Assembly: GCA_013146195.2 (NCBI GenBank)
Contig: CM028384.1
Location: forward strand, 70,903,990 to 70,967,989
DNA from: Codonopsis lanceolata
Taxonomy: Eukaryota; Streptophyta; Magnoliopsida; Asterales; Campanulaceae
Direction: 5' to 3'
DNA: 64,000 bases
Both the position numbers and the translations under genes were made by a program. The notes under the pieces are model-generated. The model was not told the origin of the DNA. It saw only the letters and a list, made by a program, of their open reading frames with translations, and did no database searches. Positions 24,004-35,700 of the stretch are shown piece by piece. Every line of letters begins with the position of its first letter. The stretch's first letter is position 1.

Positions 24004-24535
24004 GGGCAATACTTAATACAACATCTATAAAATACTTAATACACCACTTTTTGTTATAAAAATACTATATTAAGTTTGACAAAATAAAAAAATTGATTAT
24101 CGCACCGAACCAAACCACCCCGGACCAGCCCCCCAGCCCCTCCTCCCCAACCCTCCCACCCTCCACACTCCACTTGGGCCAAGCCCAATCCCTCCCTCAG
24201 CCCACCCGCCTGCTCCTGACCCTGTTCTTCCCTCACCCCTCCCACAAGGACTGGACCTCCCCCAGTCCTTCCCTCACCCAGCCCATACCACAGCCCAATC
24301 GCTTACCCCTCCCCCAGCCTGCCCTACCTCCACCACCTCCGCAAAAAAAAAAATTTTTTTTTTCATTTATTTAAAATCACCTCCCGCACACCTCCACCAC
24401 CAATCTTCTTCTTTTTTTTTCATTTAATTATAATTTTTAATTTAATTTTGAAATTAAACGAAGGGTAAATTGATAAACTTATTTCAAAAAGTGATGTATT
24501 AAGTATTTTATAGGTGCTGTATTAAGTACATATGG
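24004..24535 (-). mobile_element. TIR element with duplicated terminal motif (copy 3)
   Basis: Same family as 10131-10768 but inverted, so the interior is C-rich on the + strand. TIRs contain CTTAATACA...CTATAAAATACTTAATACA. Flanked by ATATGAAA (23996-24003 and 24536-24543). The open frames on both strands are composition artefacts. Confidence 0.75.
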
Positions 24536-24879
24536 ATATGAAATTGAATGGCAACCATCCAGATTGATATTATTCACTTGTATTTATTTTAACCTTAGCA
24601 AGTGTCTCAACCTTTTTCGGGGAAAAATTATATCTAGTAATAATTCTTTCTTTCGTCTTCTTATTTTTAATTTTATCTAAATAAGCAACACATTTGAAAA
24701 AGATTAGTTTATCTTTTCTAGTATATTATGAAGCAAAAAAAAAAAACAATCTTTTTAAAATTATACATCCGCAATGGACTAAAAAGCCCATATGTTACTC
24801 TGGGAATGGCCATCCACTGGGTGTAATGAATAAGGTTAAATTTTGGAATGTGGTAAAGGGATACCCATTCCCTACCCAT

Positions 24880-24886
24880 TATAAAA
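24880..24886 (+). promoter_or_regulatory. TATA box of ncRNA copy D
   Basis: TTATAAAAGG, 65 bp before AATGAGGCT. The flank shares TGTAATGAATAAGGTTAAA-type sequence and TGGAATGTG with copy A (12896-12946), so promoter and transcribed part were duplicated together. Confidence 0.55.
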
Positions 24887-24944
24887 GGAAGATAAATTAG
24901 AGGCAGAAAGATAAGGGGCAAATGTAACTGTTTACAACTCAAAG

Positions 24945-25389
24945 AATGAGGCTGCAGAGGGAAGGGAGGTTTCTGAGGGTGGTTGCCCATCTCTGTTTTC
25001 CTATGATTTCAACGATTTGCCCCCCAAAAACCAACAGCCCTTTTTAATGCATGGTTATATACATATACTTGTATGTGTATATCCTCTGCGGCTGCTGTTT
25101 ATTCTGATTCTGTTTCTGCTTTTGCTTTCTTTTCCTCGTATCGTAAGCGACAGCATAATCATCATTATTTCTGTTGCTATTACCAGCAAACATATCTGTA
25201 CTACTCCATCCGTTCCTAAATTTTTTGAAAGGCTGTGATGACAAACTTTAATCTGAGTTGAATCAGGCCGGTGAGATTCTCCGTATCTTGGCTGGGCAAC
25301 CCGGACGGCTATCTTTCATCATGATGCAACTGAGGTTTGCAGCCATGGCGGATTTATCCTCTTACCTGATCTAAACAGATCTGAGCCTT
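24945..25389 (+). ncRNA. Structured ncRNA family, copy D
   Basis: Blocks: AATGAGGCTGCAGAGG at 24945, hairpin GGGTGGTTGCCC (24977-24988), AACAGCCCTTT near 25032-25042, AAAGGCTGTGATGAC (25228-25242), AATCAGGC (25261-25268), TTGGCTGGGCAACCCGGACG (from 25289), GCAGCCATGGCGG (25339-25351), CCTGAT (25365-25370) and GATCTGAGCC near 25378. AACAGCC...TTT and AAAGGCTGT pair across the variable loop; ATCAGG pairs with CCTGAT. The GCCGATGATTTC block is altered to CTATGATTTC, the only copy in which GCC is lost. A TATA box lies 65 bp upstream and the upstream 120 bp resemble those of copy A. Confidence 0.72.
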
Positions 25390-25714
25390 GCCTTTTTCCT
25401 CTTGCTCACATACTTCCCTTCCAATATTTTTAATTTTTTGATGTTGTGAGCTTTATGGCAATTGGACCATCCATTGATATGGTATACTGACAACTAACAA
25501 CTTGCTAAAGATACCAACTACAAGTCATAATGTTGTTCCTCTTTCCTTTTTTTTCTTTTTGATTTTTGAGCTTAAAGATGTTCAATTTCAATATGGTATA
25601 CCTGGTCAGTTGTCACCTTGCCTTTATAAATACATCAACACTCATTGTTTAACACTTTTTCTCAAAAAGATAGTTGTGGTTATGAGCGAAAATTTAAATA
25701 ATTAAAGATAATAA

Positions 25715-25976
25715 AGTGCTCCCCCTCCCTAAATTATAGTCTTTTTTTTTATTGTTCGTTTTAAAATAATTGTCCAGTTTAAAACTTATTTTTAAAAAAT
25801 ATTACTTTTATCATTTTACCCTTATTTTTTTATTCTACTTTAATTATGAATCACATATATATGGATTTTAAAGAAAACTATACATTAAATCAATATAAAT
25901 AATTAAGTCAATTATTTTTCCTTAAATTGTGTGTTGGGTCAACTAGAACAATTATTTAGAGACGAAGGGAATATAT
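25715..25976. mobile_element. Stowaway-like MITE
   Basis: CTCCCCCTCCCTAAATTATAGTC at the left and ATTATTTAGAGACGAAGGGA at the right are inverted. AT-rich interior, no coding. Confidence 0.55.
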
Positions 25977-26868
25977 AACTCATTTGATTAAAGACATATA
26001 TATTTAGAAATTAGTTAAGAAATATGCATTAGTGGACACAAATTTAAGAGACCAAAAATAAAGTATCTTAAAGGTTGGATGGAATTACGTTCCTTCTTAC
26101 GGTTCACCTAAAGAGTAGTTTGTCATAATTAACAGTAATACTTAAGTATAAGTAATGTGTTTACAATATAAATAAATGATAATGATGAAATATTATAGAA
26201 ATTATTAGCATATTTTTTAAAAATAGAATCTAAAAGTAAATAATCTCAAAATAAAATAATATTTTTTTTGTCTAAAACACTTTATCCGTTCTTAAATAAT
26301 CGGTTTTTTTATCTGACTCATAATTTTTTGAAAAATAATTTATTGTATTATAAATATTGATTTAATCTTAATGTGTTGTTTAATACCCTTATGGATGTAG
26401 CTATGATTAAAGTAATTAGAAAAAAAGTAAATAGAAAATAGAAAAAAGTGTTTTAATTTTTTATTTTGAAAAGATAACAATTACTATCTCCCACAAAAAG
26501 TCTATTATTTTATTTTATGATGTTTCATTTAAAAAATTTATTTTAAAAAATTAAGACATAAAAATGTTATTTTTTTAAAAATGTTTAACTTTCAAACTAC
26601 TATTTTTTACCCCGAATAGAAGATGGATTTTAGAACATACAAACTGATATAAGGACAATTATTGGCGAACGGAAGATTGTACAAATAAAATAGATGTGGT
26701 TGGCAGAGAATAATGGTGGATTAGGAATTATTTACTCTGATAGATAACTCTCAAAGATGACTTCCAGCAAGAAATGTTAATAAAAATAATGAAATTACTT
26801 CAGCGTCTTTAACACTAATAATAACATTCATAATACTACTACCTTTTATCAGTTTATGAAGTGGGCCA
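25977..26868. other. AT-rich spacer
   Basis: No gene. Near 26270-26320 and 26600-26640 are possible Stowaway-like ends (ACTTTATCCGTTC and CCCGAATAGAAGATGG) of a decayed copy. Confidence 0.45.
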
Positions 26869-26876
26869 TTTATAAA

Positions 26877-27070
26877 TGGGTAATGCTAGGGTCATTCTAA
26901 TAACACTTAATTTTGGGTACCAAATGATGTGATATCTTATGTATCATATTATTAACATAATTTTTTAATTTATAGTGAAGCTCATAAAATGTCAAATAAG
27001 ATGACACATTAAAAACCACATCATTTGGTGCACAAATTTGAGTGCTCATCGAGTGACTCTAGCATTATTC
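26877..27070. mobile_element. MITE with 8-bp target duplication
   Basis: TAATGCTAGGGTCATTCT at the left and GAGTGACTCTAGCATTATTC at the right are inverted. TTTATAAA flanks both sides (26869-26876 and 27071-27078). An 8-bp duplication fits hAT-type MITEs. Confidence 0.75.
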
Positions 27071-27104
27071 TTTATAAAACCCTTATTTTTAAATCTAGTT
27101 TGTA

Positions 27105-29018
27105 AATTTGAGGACAAACTACCAAAATGGTCCCCGTGTTTTTTGGGTTTCTTGGTTTTCATCATTGGACTAGTTTTTTTGATATTTTCATCCATATACT
27201 CAATTTTTCGCGGGATTAATCATTTTCATCCAATTCATTAAATTTCTACCGTTAAGTTCAACCACATGCATCTTGCATGATTTTTGATAAGGGCAAAGCT
27301 GTCATTTCACCTTATAAAAGTTTAGGAACCATTTAGCAAAAAAAATTATTTCATGGGTCTAATTGTATATCCTCTCCTTCCTCTTCCACCCCAGCCCTCG
27401 TAAACCCATCTCCCTCCTCTCTGCAATTTTCCCCCTCATTCAGCGCCTTCTTCTCTCTCTTTCCTCTGATGCAAATTGATCAACGTTAGCAAAAGAAAAC
27501 GAAAAGCACTCAATTCAATCCCAACTAAGTGATAACAATAATAAACCTATAAACAACGGGAAGAATCCCGAAACCTTGGATGAACCAATATCCAGACGGA
27601 TTAAATTACGACTTCTTCCTTTCGTAATAAATGTTGTGACGGAGGGCTTGAAATTAGGGGAGGAAAACGGTGGCTAGAAGAAACGATTTGGCAACGAGAT
27701 GTCGGTGTTGGGATTGGGAAATTGAGGCCGGAGAGAAAATGGGTTGATTTTGTTTTTGCTTGAAAATATGTTTAGAGGAAGAAGATGCGAAGAGAGAGAA
27801 GGAGAGGGTGAGGTGGAAAGAGAGGAAGGAGACGAGGAAAAAGCATAGGAAGATGGAAAAGGAGGAGGGAGAAGCGCGGAGGAAAGAAAAACTAGTAGAG
27901 AGAGCGGAGGGAGAAGAGAATGAGGACGACGGAGGAGAGGGAGGTTGTTTTTGTCGGCGATCTGTTCACGGTGGAGAAGGATGAGACGTGGTGTTTAGAG
28001 TTGGGGTTAGGGTTGATGGAGGGTATAGGAATGGTGGGTATGGTCTGGAGGTGGTGATCGTTGGAGTGGTGGTTAGCGGAAGGGGAGTGAGAGGCGGTGG
28101 GGACGGTGCTATTGATGATGATGGTAGCGGTAGGGGAATCGGTCGTGTTGGGCCGTTATCGGACCGGCACGATAACAACACGACACGATAAACTTATCGT
28201 GTTTAATAGTAAAATCCGAACACGACATGATAAAAATATGAAAAGTACGGCACGACACGATAAGTAAAAAAACGCGTTTTATTTAGCTAGGCACGTTAGG
28301 CTCGTTAAGCAAGTTAAACCTAATATACATAATAAAATATGTAATTTTGATTTTTTTAATACATATTTTATAAATCTATCAATATAAATAGTGAAATAGT
28401 TTAAAAGTCATAAATCTTTAAATGATAAAATTATGAAATAATCATGAAAATAGTTCGAAAGAAGTGAACAACCCCTAGTAAAATTTTAAAATTACATTTT
28501 TTAAAAAACACATATATTTTAATTATCGCGTCTTACCGTGCTTATCAAGTCAACCCGATATCAACCTATTTTTTATTGTGTCATATTGTGTTGGTCCTAT
28601 AATAACCCGAACTCAATAAGTCACAACCTAAACCCTATAATTTCGTGTCGTGTTCGTGTCATGACTCAAATTGTCACCCGGCGGGTGGTTGGGTTGTTTC
28701 ACCATGACTGCGGTGGGCACAGGTAAGTGGAAATGATTGAGAGCTTTCTAGCGAAACCGAAATTAGAAAAGTTGACTCATGTGCTGATTGAGTTGTTTGG
28801 CTTAAGTCTGCTTGAACACTGAGTTATACTTAAAACAATTTTACCCCCGGACAAAATTACATGACGTGCACGTGAAAAAACTTAATAGACAGAATTAGAA
28901 AAAATGACAGTTTGCAGAAAATTTTAGCTTAAGGACCGATTTCAAATAATCGGACCAAAACCGAGTAACCAAAAAAGTGACGGAACTATTCGGATAGTTT
29001 TCCCTAAATCTTCCTACT
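27105..29018. mobile_element. Mutator-like element with long TIRs
   Basis: The ~230 bp left end (ACTACCAAAATGGTCCC, TTTCTTGGTTTTCATCATTGG, AAGGGCAAAGCTGTCATTT) is inverted and diverged at about 28850-29015 (AAATGACAG, GGACCAAAACCGAGTAACC, GATAGTTTTCCCT). Interior 27360-28140 is gene-like in composition, with purine-rich frames such as 27760-27984 encoding only Lys/Glu/Arg. No transposase motif was seen. No clean target duplication could be identified. Confidence 0.5.
28138..28685. mobile_element. Probable hAT MITE rich in ACGACACGA motifs
   Basis: Right end ATGACTCAAATTGTCACCC is hAT-like. Both halves contain CGTGTCGTG/CACGACACG in opposite orientation. The left boundary is unclear. Confidence 0.45.
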
Positions 29019-30023
29019 ACCATTTTTTTGAACTGGGAAATTTACGAGCCATTCATTTCTTTAGTTAATGCCCTCGGGAAACTAAATTAGTTGGACCACT
29101 TTATTAGTGCCATGGGAATTCACAACATATTTTTGGAGAAATGTTCACTAATGTGACAACACGCCAAAGAGAGTGGTCTAATCAAGGCAAGACCCAACCC
29201 AACCGTGCATTTAAAAACCATCAATTTATTTGTTTGTTCTATTGCGACAATTATTAATGACACTAAACTTTGTGAATGGTATTAAAATACTTAGAGCATC
29301 CACAACAATAACACCCAATACCATCCTTTAGCCACCTCGTTTTTTGTTCTTTTTACACTTTTTCAACACTCTAAAAAATAATTTACTCCAGTAAGCATCT
29401 TTTATACAACCCTTTATACACTCCAAATATCTCAAAACTCAACTAACAAACCGAATTATATATCAATATATTTTTCATCTTTGTAATTTTTGTTTTTCTA
29501 CCATGGTTTGAATGAAATATTTTATATTATATGGAAAAAAATTTATTTAATAATTTCAATTACTTTTATTCAGAAATATATGTCAATCTATAGGGGGTTT
29601 ATATTTAAAAGTATATTTACATTTTTTTCGAGACAAATATTTGTGTCAACTGCCAAACCAGGTTAACCATTGTTTTTGTTGAAATACATGCATATATAAA
29701 AATCTACACTAAACTACAAAGAATAAAAATTATGAACTGGGGACAAATAATTTCAAAAGACAAACAATTATGAGTGGAAGTTGAAGTGAGGAGAGAGAAA
29801 AAGGTTGAAGAGGCGGTACTGTTCAGCTAAAGGTCTCCCAATAGCTTGCGATTCATTTGCCGAATGATTGCGATCGGGTGTGTAATTAGGAGTCCACTGT
29901 GAGCATCAATTTTGCTAACATACTCCAAAAGCTCTTTTAGGGGGTTGAAAACAGGGTCCACTGTGGACACTCTTAGTGGCGTGAATTCTCCAAAGACACT
30001 AAACTTTGGAAATGGTATTAAAA
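29019..30023. other. Spacer with a partial direct repeat
   Basis: GACACTAAACTTTG.GAA.TGGTATTAAAATA occurs at about 29260 and again at 29994, a direct repeat of some 40 bp. A minus-strand frame at 29827-30255 extends into the Tourist element and is not a recognisable protein. Confidence 0.45.
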
Positions 30024-30029
30024 TATTTA

Positions 30030-30330
30030 GGGCGTGTTTGGTAGTCGGATAAGAATAAGCAGAGTTATTAATCCAAGTATTATTAGTGCACTCGCTATTA
30101 ATCCTCACTTGTATATCGGTGGTAGTTTTGAGATTACAATTATTCATCCCAATTTTTTTTAGTGAGGGCGCTAATAATACCACCCTCTCCCTTGGTATTA
30201 ATAGCGAGGGGATAATGAATTTATCCGGATAACTCGTATTATTAGTCCCGACCACCTATTGCGTATCAAATATCAGACAACTTGACTTATTAATCCTATC
30301 TGACCTTAATCCTGACTACCAAACAACACC
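30030..30330. mobile_element. Tourist-type (Harbinger-derived) MITE
   Basis: Begins GGGCGTGTTTGGTAGTCGG and ends CTGACTACCAAACAACACC, flanked by TTA on both sides (30027-30029 and 30331-30333), the classic Tourist signature. 301 bp. It lies inside the left target duplication of the MULE at 30337-33388. Confidence 0.88.
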
Positions 30331-30336
30331 TTAGTA

Positions 30337-33300
30337 GCGTGAATTCTCCGAATGGTTCCCGAATTTTTTGTCATTTTTTTATTAGTCTTTTATCGACCTA
30401 AATGGTCACTGTATTACTTATTTGAAAGAATTTGTTCCTTTGTCAAATTTCATTCATTTTAATCGTTAAATTTAAACACGTGTTTCACATATGTTTTTTT
30501 ATCAAAGGGTAAAAAAGTCATTTACTTGACAAAGTAGGTGGGAACTTTTTCCTTCTCATATTGAAAGAAAAAGAATAATGCACTTTCAAGTTTGATCCAC
30601 TTGATTTCAACAATTGGGCCAACAAAAAAAAGAACTTAAAAATTCAAGGGATAAATATATCATTAGATTCTGAATTTTGGTGAACACATCATCAGTCTCC
30701 CAACTTAAAAAAGTTTCACCACTGACCCAAGTAGGTCTTTTTTGCTCATCGGAGGTCCATAGCCCTAACGTCGTTTGTTTATTTCCGTTAAGTGAACATG
30801 TATCACTCACATGCACAAAATAAAAGGGGTTATGTATAACATCATCAAAATAAGAGGACAAAGTGAATATAAACCAATTCATCAAAATAAGGGGGCAAAT
30901 CACTTTTCTCTCCTAGAAAGCACAACTCATCATGTCCAGGGACTCCTTGCTCAGACGACCTAACCATTCTTGGACGATACTTCCAAACAAAATCAAAATC
31001 CAAACCATAACTTGCATTGTCTGTTACTATGATAAAGCTGGAAGTATCTTTCCAAAGCCCCATTGTGCTACTTGGACCTAAAAAATTACTCTTAACTTTA
31101 GGGGAAAGGAAGCCCAACACGGAAAAGGTGGCTCTCTCTGTCTCATCCATCTCCATATCCTTCACGTACAGGTCCCGCTTCTCCTATATCAAAACCCCAA
31201 GCAGTCAGCCGGGTCATCTACAGCCATCTCCTCCCTTCTTTCTCAACCACCGGGCCCTGTTCGTGTCTCATCTCCTTGCCCACCTCCCAGCATAACCCGC
31301 TCTCTTCTTCTCCGGCGAATCATCTGCCATGTCCGACCGAGCTTCTTCATCCACAACCCAGCAGCCATCCTCTCTTCATTCCATGCCCATCCTCATCCCC
31401 AATCGCAAGCGAAATCTCCATCTCCTTCCCCTATCGCATCCACATTCGTCGTGTCCTGCCAAGATCCCCCCTCAAGAGACCTAGTAAAGTTTCAGTAGTC
31501 TGGTCTTCAGACGGTCCCTTCACCTTCTCCGGCCCATCAACATCTCCCAGGTCGCCTCTCCATCCACAGCCGGCTCATTCTTCTCCGGCGAATCTAACCC
31601 CATGCCAGGCGTGGCTCCCATCTCTGTGCTCCATCCTGTAATTCTTCCTCTCCAGTTGTTTTCCCCCAAATCGAAGACAAATATGGAAGGTCTCCAAAGC
31701 ATAGCCGTCTTCAGCTTTGCCCCCCGCCAGCAATCTACCTCCATTCATCTCCGTCTCCTTCGTTCAAGCATCCAGCTGCGCTTTCCACCATGCTTGGCAG
31801 CGTCCTTCTCCTTCCACCTTTGTTCACCCTGACTCTGACAAAGCAGCTTCCAGCCTAATCACATGCGTCTCTTTCGTCGAGAGTCGACAACAACCTCCAT
31901 TTCACGATGGCTTCACCTCCATTTTTCCATCAGGGGGAGAGAGAATGGATTGATAAGTACCAGACTGAGTGAGTTATAAAACAGAGGGAGTAATTTGCTA
32001 GAAGAGAGATAAGCTGAAATGGTTTATATTCACTTTGCCCCCTTATTTTGATGATGTTATACATAACAACTTTTATTTTGTGCATGTAAGTGGCACGTGT
32101 TCACTTAACGGAAATAAACAAACGGCGTTAGCGCTAGGGACCTCCGATGAGGAAAAAAGGCTTATTTGGGTCAGTAGTGAAACTTTTTGAAGTTGGGGGA
32201 CTGATGATGTGTTCGGCCAAAGTTCAGGGACTAATGGTATACTTATCCCAAAATTCAATTACCCTTGCATTTAATGATTAGGGCAAACAAACTAAAATTA
32301 TAAAAGATGAAATTAAATTGAAAATTGAAAAATAGAGTTTGGTGTGGCTTAATCGAAGACGGAGTAGGAGATTGAACCCGAGTCATAATCGAAGAAAGTT
32401 TCTTCTTGGTAAGTATGTTTTCTATATTTTTAGAGGGATAGTGGGGGGAACTAGGGGAGGTTTGAAGTAGGAACTTATAATTTTCTTGAGATTCGTCGAT
32501 AATTAAGATTTGGGTTTGTGGCATGTAGCTAAGTTCTTGGAAATGGAGATGGAGACGGTGAAGTAGAGAAGGTTAATCCGAAAAGAAGAATATGTAGTGC
32601 TGGGTGGGAACATAAGTGGTGGTGATGGAGAGATGGAGAAAACAAATTGCAAATTTTCAGAAAGAGCAAGTGAGAGAGAGGGAAAGAGTATGCTATAGAC
32701 GAAGCATGATTGGAGTGGCAAAGGAAGGAACTGCAGCACCGCCAAGTACAGTAAAGAAAAACAACACCGACGATGAAAAATAAGAAGGAATTGCTGTCGG
32801 AGGTTAAGGAAGAGGCATTAGGGATGAATGTGAAGAGTGCTCAAGTGGGTTGTTTGCCGACAGGGTAAGTGTGGTGTGTGCAAGCATTTAGGGAAACTGG
32901 ACGACGTCATCGGCATTGGTGATTTAGTCTGTCGTCAGCATGAATGGCTTCAGTTTGTAAGCAAACTTAGTGGGGTATGAACAAAGACAGTCAAGAAAAA
33001 GGTGTTGCTTTGTGTTATGTATTAAAAAAATGAATAAATAAACCACATAAGGATCCAATCTTTTAGATATCAACTACCCAGGTAATAATTCCGACAAATC
33101 CGTCTCTCCTTCTACCTTAATTACAATTGGATCCAATCTTAAAATTACACAAATTTAAAGGAATAGTCCATGTACTAATGTAAAGGAATATTGGGCTATT
33201 TTATCCTTGTGCCAAAACATATGAGAGGCACGTATACATATTTAACAACACAAATTTGACGAAATTTGACGGAAGGACCAATGGCGTTTAATGACAAAGT

Positions 33301-33388
33301 ACAATGGTTTGATTTTTTTGAATTTTACTACAGGGACCAATCACAAAAATGACAAAAAAAAATCAGGAACCATTTAGGGAATTCGCCA
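30337..33388. mobile_element. Mutator-like element, outer
   Basis: TIRs of about 200 bp: GAATTCTCCGAATGGTTCC at the left and GGAACCATTTAGGGAATTC at the right. The left flank, rejoined across the Tourist insertion, reads TATTTAGTA; the right flank reads TACTTAGTA (33389-33397), an 8/9 match for a 9-bp Mutator duplication. It contains a second MULE (30648-32249). The remaining interior at 32260-33170 holds no recognisable protein. Confidence 0.75.
30648..32249. mobile_element. Mutator-like element, nested, with gene-like cargo
   Basis: Begins GGGATAAATATATCATTAG and ends CTAATGGTATACTTATCCC, with TIR similarity extending over about 230 bp on each side. Flanked by the perfect 9-bp duplication AAAATTCAA (30639-30647 and 32250-32258). 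The interior at 31020-31960 is GC-richer than its surroundings, with CTTCTCCGGCGAATC occurring twice. It could be captured host sequence (Pack-MULE), but I recognise no gene in any frame. Confidence 0.85.
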
Positions 33389-33395
33389 TACTTAG

Positions 33396-33684
33396 TACTC
33401 CCTCCGTCCCCGATAAATATTTTTAGTTCATAAAATATAATCATTAAAAAGGTAATGATGTGTTCTAAAATATATTGTGACGATAATACTATTATACACA
33501 CGTTTATCAGTAATTATTGACCTATTACACTCATTTTCTCTTAGATGTGTAATAAAAATAATATTAAATAAAGTGGTATATTGGAAAGAATAATAGAAAA
33601 CTTGTACACCAAAATTCTTTAGAAACATTAGTTGTGACATCTCAAAATAAAAAGTAGGGACATCTATTCGGGACGGAGAAAGCG
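33396..33684. mobile_element. Stowaway MITE
   Basis: TACTCCCTCCGTCCCCGATAA at the left; CATCTATTCGGGACGGAGAAA at the right. Its left end uses the last TA of the MULE target duplication, so it inserted after that MULE. Confidence 0.75.
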
Positions 33685-34337
33685 AATTTAATTACAAATC
33701 ATTTTAATAATTTTAGATTAATAAATTTGTTTTATGTTTTTTATTTCAATTTATGTGACACTTAAGTGATGAATTGGGCATTGCATGACTTAACATATAA
33801 TGTGACTCCTTAACGTATCATATATTCATTCTCTAGTCTAGTGTTGCTGTCGCTACCCAAATGCCACCATCCTTCGCCGGATGCTTTTCATATTTAAATG
33901 TTGCATCTCTTTCTCTCTAAATATTTAATTTTTCTACTCTTTTCTACCGCCCATGGATAATTCTTGTACTTTTTAGTTTTTACTAACGCCCATATGGATA
34001 GTAGGGGACAAAGTCGGCAATATCATGTATTGGGAAAATTCATAGGTTTTGGGATTTGGTGGATAGAGTGCTAATCTTATTTTGGCTTTAATATTTTATC
34101 TTCCCCAATAATTATATATTTCCTCATAATTTATGTTTGGAACTACTCCTAACATTTTACTTTTCGCTTATACCCATGTAAATAATTTAGTTCGTACTCC
34201 ATTTGTTTTAAAATAAGCGCATTTTAAGACAAAATTATATCAAAATAAATGTTGTTTTAAACTTTTCAATGCATTATTATTATTTTTTTTGTTTGATTAA
34301 CCCTTTATTTTCGCAGGTTTCAACAACTTAATATCTT

Positions 34338-34690
34338 AGAGCATCTCCAATACTAATTACTAATGTGGATGTAAAAAAATTTAGATGTTACCTAAAATTT
34401 ACACTTTTTTTAAAAGAAAAATCCTCTCCAATACAAATTGGTTATGATGTGGCGACCAAATTTGTTCACATTGTAGATAACAATGTCAATCTTTCATATT
34501 CTACTTGAGTATGTGGATACATTCTAGTCATTTAAAAAAAAAACTCTTTCTATTAGTTGTTCTCTATTCTTTTTATTTTTTATTTTTTATCAAATACTAT
34601 TTTAGTGATGGATACATGTCACATAAGATTAAATCCACATTTGCGTTGGAAAGATTCGTTTTGATTAAATGTGAATAAAAAGAAAAAAAT
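34338..34690. mobile_element. MITE, AGAGCATCTCCAAT family
   Basis: AGAGCATCTCCAATACTAAT at the left and ACATTTGCGTTGGAAAGATTC at the right. Shares the internal TGTGGATACATTCTAGTCA and ATACATGTCACATAAGATTAA segments with the copy at 35093. Confidence 0.65.
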
Positions 34691-35092
34691 GGCACATATG
34701 ATTGAGGGTGTGAATTACCCACGATCACGTAAGATCAAATTCACGGTTGTATTTGTGATACTCTTAGCAGACACAAAAAGAGAGTATTTAATAATGGTAT
34801 ACTACATTCGTTCCAAAATAAATAATATTTTAACATTTTACACACATATTAAGGACGACTATAAGAAGACTGATCTACCATCATTTAAGATTATTTATTA
34901 TAGTTATGTTGCACTAGTATTTTTTTTTCCCATTCAATAACTTTTTTAACATCATTTTAATTTAAGTGTAATAGATAAGAGTAGTTTTGATAAAAATAAA
35001 TAAATGTTTCTTAGAATCTCAAAACATCATTTATTTTACATGAAAAATATTTTACTAAAACATTATTTATTTTGAGAAGAATATAGATCATC

Positions 35093-35430
35093 TCCAATGT
35101 TAATATGTATACAAAAAAAAAATTAGATGCTACATAGGATTCACATTATTTTTTAAATAAAAAAAAATATCTCCAATGTAAATATGGATAATGAGTGTAG
35201 ATATGATGTAATAATTAAATTTATTCACATTATGAATAACAATATCGATTCTTCATATTCTATTTGAAGATGTAGATATATTCTAGTCGTCATTATTTAA
35301 AAAAAAAAAAAACTCTTTATATTAATTATTCTATTTTGATTTTTTTTATCCTTTTTTTGTCAATCATTATTTTAGTAATGAGATGTATATCATATAAGAT
35401 TAACTTCACATTTACATTCGAAAGGTAAAA
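35093..35430. mobile_element. MITE, AGAGCATCTCCAAT family, second copy
   Basis: Starts ATCATCTCCAATGTTAATATG. It follows the same internal order as the 34338 copy, including GATGTAGATATATTCTAGTC and ATATCATATAAGATTAAC, and ends CATTTACATTCGAAAGG. Same orientation as the 34338 copy. Confidence 0.6.
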
Positions 35431-35700
35431 TTAACATATGAATAGGGGTGTCAAATTAAAATCAAATCCACGGGCGATAGCTTTATGCTTTTTTCTCTCA
35501 CCCACATCCACATGCAACTGATTATTTTATCTGTATGTTGGGTTGAGTGTGGGCTTCGTTTGAGCTTAAAGTAGTTTGACAGATAGACCAAATTTACAGC
35601 CCCCACAGATAGACCTCTTTTTGAGAAAATTGGATGAACCGGCAGTTAGTGGGTAAATAATGGTAGCACGATGGCCAAATTATCCGAGGTTGAGCTCAGG

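Noticed and set aside
27760..28191. A Lys/Glu-rich protein gene and a Gly/Val-rich protein gene
   Set aside because: Low-complexity composition, no domain, placed inside a TIR element and running into a hAT end.
31017..31953. Host gene with several overlapping ORFs at 31.0-32.0 kb
   Set aside because: Overlapping frames on both strands without a recognisable domain, enclosed by MULE TIRs. Treated as possible captured cargo only.
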